DNA from: Sambucus nigra
Taxonomy: Eukaryota; Streptophyta; Magnoliopsida; Dipsacales; Adoxaceae
Direction of reading: 5' to 3'
Assembly (NCBI GenBank): GCA_949130495.1
Contig: OX422213.1
Coordinates: 202,299,660 to 202,363,659, forward strand
Length of the DNA stretch: 64,000 nucleotides
The translations under genes and the position numbers were made by a program. The notes beneath the pieces are model-generated. The model was not told the DNA's origin. It did not search any database and was given only the letters and a program-made list of their open reading frames with translations. Within the stretch, counting starts at the first letter, position 1. Every line of letters begins with the position of its first letter. Shown here in pieces: positions 59,987-64,000 of this stretch.

Positions 59987-60391
59987 TGTGGTGATAATTA
60001 TTATGCAACACAAATAAATACGAGAGAAGCAATTATCAAGAAAGAACAAGGAATATAAGATGCCAATCACACAACAAAGGATGTACGTGGTTCAGCAAGG
60101 ATGTGCCTACATCCACGGTGGTGCAGTTGATATTATTTCTATACACTCCGGAGAGTAATTACAGAGAATACAACTTGTCCTTTTGCCCTGGACCTAAGGT
60201 TTAATATATATATGTACATGTAGGTAAGTGGAGGTGATGGGTTCTTCCACGTTTTCCATCTCCCTTATAACTTCCAATTATGGAAACGTGGGGGTGACCG
60301 GATCAATATAAGAGATGAGGGGCCCGGACTTTGGGCCGCCAGGACTGGGCTACTCGTCCGGGCCCATGGTTCTAAATTTTGGGTACCCACA
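59987..60391 (-). repeat. 3' LTR of the second Tat element, ~405 bp
   Basis: It starts TGTGGTGATAATTATTATGC and ends TTGGGTACCCACA, with TG and CA ends. It contains GTACGTGGTTCAGCAA and CCTACATCCACGG, corresponding to CATGGTTCGACAA and CCTATGTTCACGG of the first element's LTR. The partner LTR is outside the window, so the left boundary could be a few bases off. Confidence 0.7.
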
Positions 60392-60400
60392 ATTTCCCTT
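60392..60400 (-). other. Polypurine tract of the second Tat element
   Basis: The minus strand reads AAGGGAAAT directly next to the LTR end. Confidence 0.6.
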
Positions 60401-60770
60401 AAATTTGTTGGGCCATGTTAATGGGTTCAATGGATTTAAATGATCAGCCATTATGGCTGATTTGCGATTCTTCAAAAACTGTGAAGTTGATTTGGCGGCA
60501 CCCGCTTCGTTTATTGTGCGCTATGATTAGAATTTGAAGGTTTGTTGGGATAGCCACATTTTCTCTCGTCGCTTCAGCCTTTCCAGTACTCTTCTATCTT
60601 CTGAGAACTTTAGCGCCTCGTACCTTCTTCTCTCAATTTCCATTTCCATTGTTTCTTAGTTGTCTGAGCTCGTGCTTCTTCATCACCTGAACTGATCTTC
60701 TATTTTGTAAGTTTCTTGTGCCCTTTCCTTGTACTTTCTCTTTGGTTTGTATCTTTTCTTGGGTCTTCTA
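60401..60770. other. Leader region upstream of antisense ORF 1
   Basis: About 370 bp between the polypurine tract and the ORF start. It includes pyrimidine-rich stretches (TCTTCTGAG, CTTCTTCTCTC) but no ORF. It presumably holds the promoter and 5' UTR of the antisense gene; no TATA box could be assigned with confidence. Confidence 0.4.
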
Positions 60771-62939
60771 ATGGCGAAGATTGGGAATAGGTCAATCTTT
60801 GAATTTAGGAAATTTTACAACATTCCTGAGTGGGTCGATATTGAGTGTTGTGCCTCCCCTCCTAGGAATGTTAGGGATATAGATGATGCTCACTGGATCC
60901 ATGTTCTGTTACTTTCCCAGGGGGGACTCACTTTCCCTCCTAATGATTTGTTCCTGCATTTCTTTGGCTATTTCAATATTGTTCCTGCATAATGCTCACC
61001 CAATGTGTGGAAAATAGTAAATGGCATCCATAGGATAAATTAATTGTATGGTACTAGGTTAGGACTTGCCGAGGTCTGTTTCTATTACTCCTTTTCTCGA
61101 ACTAGTTCAGGTGTCTTATACCTCAAAGCTAGGATCCCTGATAGGGTATTGGTAGTAAACCTACCTGATTCCCATAAGGACTACTGGCAAGAAGGTTTCC
61201 TTGTTAGGAATTGGCAGTTCCCTCCCCAATTTGAAGGGTCGAGGTCTGAGAGGTTCTCTATTACTTTTTACGGGGAGGAATATATAGGTAGACATTGTAC
61301 TGTTGTTTCAACTTTTGCTGATTTGTTACCTTTCTAACTCTTCCTTGCTTTTTCTTGCGCAGCGAAGTCAAAGAACTTGGAACCTGCACTCAACGAGGTT
61401 CATCTTTCAGGGTTAGTAAAGGCTTGGAAAATCAGGGAGCCCTTAGGTGACGACGAGCACCCCATATCTGTTGCCTTCCTGCTCGAGTATAAGAGCGTTG
61501 GCTCCAGCTTCATAGCGAGGCTTGTGGATAGTATACCAGAGTTCGATTCCTTAGAAGATACTACTGCAGAGCCTATCCAACTGGACAAGGAGGAGAGCAG
61601 TTCTGAGAGTGACTTTGCAGGTGTCGTGAGTAATCTGGGTGGAAGGAGCTTTGATAGTAGCAGTTCCTCTGACCGTGAGGAGGTTCCTGAAGCTCAGAGA
61701 TCGTCGAGCACTTCTAACAGCTCAAGTGAAGACATGGTTCCTCCGAGGAAGAACTTGATTAGAGATGATGATGATGAGGACCACGTTCTCCTTTCACAGA
61801 GGTCGAAGAAACAAAAACCTACTTCTGGGGCCGTGGCTACTGGTTCTCGATCCTCCGCTCAGGAGTAGGAGAGGAGGAGGAAGGAAGAGGAGATGGTGAG
61901 AGAGAGAGAGAGAGAGGAAAAAGGAAGAAGAGAGGAAGAAGTTAGAAGAGAAGAGGAGAGCAGAGGAGAGGAAGAAGTGGGAGAGAGAGAAGGAGGAAGA
62001 GAAGAGAAGGGCTGAGGCGAGGATGAAGGCTGGGCAGGCCTTAGTCCCAGTATCTGCTCTGCCTGAAGGGGCCTCCGTGGCAATTTCTCCTCAGCTGGCC
62101 CCGGCTCTGCTCGAGAGAGCTGTCCTCCCGGCTGATCGCCGAAGGGTAGTAGGTTCCGAGCACCTAGCTCTTCAGGCTAGTTAGAGGCTTGCTCTGGTAA
62201 GGTTTCTTTTTCTCTTGCATTTTTCTGACTTCCTTCATTTTCCTCTTATAATATCTTCTCTTTTTTGCAGTTTGTTACTGACTTCACCGTGCTGTATCGT
62301 TCACACGACGAGCTAGTGAAGAAGAACAGTGAACTAGAGAAAGAAAACTCTGCCCTGAAGCTGAAGGGTAAGGAGCTCGAAGCCAGTTTTAAGGCTGTCG
62401 ACTCTACTCGGATCTCATTTGATTTGGCTCTTGTTACTGCGAACAAGGAGAAAGATGCGGCGCTCACGGATCTAAGGGAGCTGAGGCAGGCCTACGACCA
62501 AGTTTGCTCGAGAAAACTTGCCGTGCTAGAGGAGAAAAGGGTGCTTGTTGAAGAGCTAAAGAAAAAGGAGTCCGAGGCTGTCATTGCCAAGGAAGACTCT
62601 TACAACTCCAGCTGGGCTGCGGCATAAGAAGATGCTGAAGTTCAGATAGGCTATATCAGTCTTTTGAACTTTAAGAAAGGATGGAATAAGGATCTCGTAG
62701 CTGCTGAGGTGGATGTTACATCCCCACTTTTCGACGAGCACGACCCAGGGCCGAGGCCAGTCGTAGACGAGGACCCTGCCCCAGCTATTGAAGGCCCTGA
62801 TCCTATCCCTCAGGCGATTCCTGCTGGCGTTTCTCTTACTGAGGGGATAGAGGTCATCCCTGCCGAGGATAGTGATCCTGCTGATGCTGATAAGGAGAAA
62901 GGACCATCCACCTCTGGGCCTCCTGAGGGTGCTAATTGA
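60771..62939 (+). pseudogene. Antisense ORF 1 of the second Tat element (three exons, nearly intact)
   Basis: It starts MAKIGNRSIFEFRKFYNIPE at 60771, the Met shared with the first element. Exon 1 (60771-61287) has DDAHWIHVLLLSQGGLTFPP, CSPNVWKIVNGIHRIN and YLKARIPDRVLVVNLP. Its only defects are two TAA codons (60990 and 61041), each one base from a sense codon. The intron 61288-61362 (GTAGAC...GCGCAG) splits a codon and restores YIAKSKN. Exon 2 (61363-62196) holds LVKAWKIREPLGDDEHP and an acidic, Ser-rich segment; a TAG at 61866 and a frameshift in the GA-rich tract after it break the frame. Intron 62197-62270 (GTAAGG...TTGCAG) precedes exon 3, a coiled-coil-like region (LVKKNSELEKENSALKLKGK) with one TAA, ending in a Pro/Asp-rich tail. 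It resembles the putative gypsy-type transposon family (PF04195). Its role is unknown. Confidence 0.75.
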
Positions 62940-63080
62940 TAGGGTCTTTGTATTTTTGCATTTTCTAGTCTGTAAATTTTCTTTCTTCAGTCTGATGTAA
63001 CTTCAATTTTTATTAATGAAAAAGCTTCCTTTCTGCTAGTGCTGATCTCTTTTTCTCCCTTATCTTTCTTTCACTTGTAG

Positions 63081-64000
63081 TTAGTTGATGTGGATGATTA
63101 CATTCCTGCTACTTCCTAGTTGGGTAGGACCTTTGGTCCCAATGCGAGCCCTGAAGTTTGTCAGGCTTTTGTTAAGCTTTGCAAGTCCCTTAGGTCTAGA
63201 AATTAAAAATATAAGGAGCAATCCGAGCTAGTGGCTAGGCTGAAGGACAGGCTCTGGGAGATGGAGGACATTGGTGCCTCAGTGCAAGAGGAAGTCAATG
63301 TGATGATAACAAGACTCCTAGAGGCCACCGAGGTCAACCAAGTTGGGGAGTTCCTTCAGCGGGAGAACGAAGACCTGAGGAGGGAAGTCTTACAACTTAG
63401 GGAGAACGCACCGAGCACCGTTCAAGTAGTATTACAAGGCTCCTCATAATCGCGAGATGGAGTTGATCATAATGATACCCCTCCCATGTAGTGAAGTCTC
63501 ACCCGCCCTCCCCTTCCGCGATCTAGTAGGAGCACCAGGAGAAGAAGCAGGGAAGGAGAAGAGCTTCAAGATAGGGAAATGGAAGAACTCCGCGGTGATG
63601 TTCAGCGAGCATATGTGATTGCTGCTGGGCTTCAAAGGGACGTCACCCGGTTGCGGCACTTATTCAAGAAAGGTCCTCGACAAGCGTGGGTTGATGGTTA
63701 TGATCAAGGCTGGTCGGATGCTCCAACAAGTCTATCTGAGTTTAAGGAGCTTTCTTTCATCAGGAGATGGCTAAGTACCTTGAAAGAGCTGCAAGTTCCG
63801 AGGAACTCGGTGCTATGGTATCGTCATGAGATGTCTTCTTCCACTTTAATGCCCAACCCATTCAGGAGGGACGATCGATGGATCCCCATCAATGCTATTC
63901 CTTGGCAATTATTGGAATCAGATGCGAATGAGGTTGTGGAAGAGTTTGCTCCTGCTCCTGATGACGGGCGAAGAGCTCGACTGGCTGATTATCTTGCTCA
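63081..64000 (+). pseudogene. Antisense ORF 2 of the second Tat element (runs off the window)
   Basis: It follows an acceptor-like TTTCACTTGTAG (63080). The frame contains VDVDDYIPATS, FGPNASPEVCQAFVKLCKSL, LVARLKDRLWEMEDIGASVQ, EVNQVGEFLQRENEDLRREV (coiled-coil-like), then three stops (63447-63494). From 63495 it stays open for 168 codons to the edge, with REMEELRGDVQRAYVIAAGL, QAWVDGYDQGWSDAP, WIPINAIPWQLLE and GRRARLADYLA. Homologous blocks occur at 48386-49234 in the first element in the same order, so the protein was conserved between two diverged elements. No family was recognised. Confidence 0.65.

Larger units (their letters stand above)
59987..64000 (-). mobile_element. Second Tat-type retrotransposon, left (3') part only
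   Basis: It consists of a 3' LTR, a polypurine tract, and two antisense ORFs on the plus strand arranged as in the element at 45177. By analogy gag-pol lies to the right, outside the window, on the minus strand. It is related to the first element but clearly diverged: LTR similarity is limited to its general layout (a shared TGGTTC motif, similar ends), while the antisense proteins align well. It inserted into a gypsy LTR-like segment; the 5 bp before it are GTGAC. Confidence 0.8.

Overview
This window looks like plant (angiosperm) heterochromatin, such as a pericentromeric, centromeric or subtelomeric block. No host gene, tRNA or rRNA is recognisable. The evidence is a very long satellite array followed by nested LTR retrotransposons of plant-specific types and the end of a CACTA-type DNA transposon, all in various states of decay. 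Nothing here suggests a bacterial or viral genome.

Layout. (1) 1-38812: one uninterrupted tandem array of a 169-bp satellite, about 230 monomers, head to tail. Each monomer carries two short GC-rich inverted repeats. Monomer variants recur at long, changing distances (about 2.52, 4.39, 3.56/3.39, 4.57/4.74, 0.51 and 4.69 kb along the array), so higher-order repeats of several sizes succeed each other. The many 60-145 codon ORFs here are by-products of the repeat. (2) 38813-39959: an AT-rich segment, then a diverged half-copy of the satellite monomer (39300-39375), then a palindrome-rich block with three copies of a ~93-bp repeat, ending in a CACTA-type terminus (TTTTGGTGTAGTG, ending at 39959). 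(3) 39960-44421: the 5' part of a Ty3/gypsy element on the minus strand: a 3,055-bp LTR, a tRNA-iMet-type primer binding site and a decayed gag gene that stops exactly at the CACTA terminus. (4) 44422-45171: unassigned. (5) 45177-56341: a full-length but mutated Ty3/gypsy element of the Tat type on the minus strand, with two ~435-bp LTRs, a matching 5-bp target duplication (ATGAG), gag, protease, RT, RNase H, a second (archaeal-type) RNase H and integrase, plus antisense plus-strand ORFs between pol and the 3' LTR. A small fold-back element sits inside its integrase. (6) 56347-59986: pieces of further gypsy LTRs, including one LTR end with its primer binding site on the plus strand. (7) 59987-64000: the left part of a second Tat-type element in the same orientation, with its 3' LTR and two antisense ORFs that keep matching splice sites; its gag-pol would lie beyond the window.

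How the parts relate. The CACTA end interrupts the gag gene, so the CACTA element entered the gypsy element. The satellite array lies on the interior side of that CACTA end, and the only other satellite-like sequence in the window lies between them. This makes it plausible that the satellite arose from, or expanded inside, a CACTA element; the other CACTA end is not in the window, so this is a hypothesis. The two Tat elements share a conserved, apparently spliced antisense gene pair, the best-preserved coding signal in the window.
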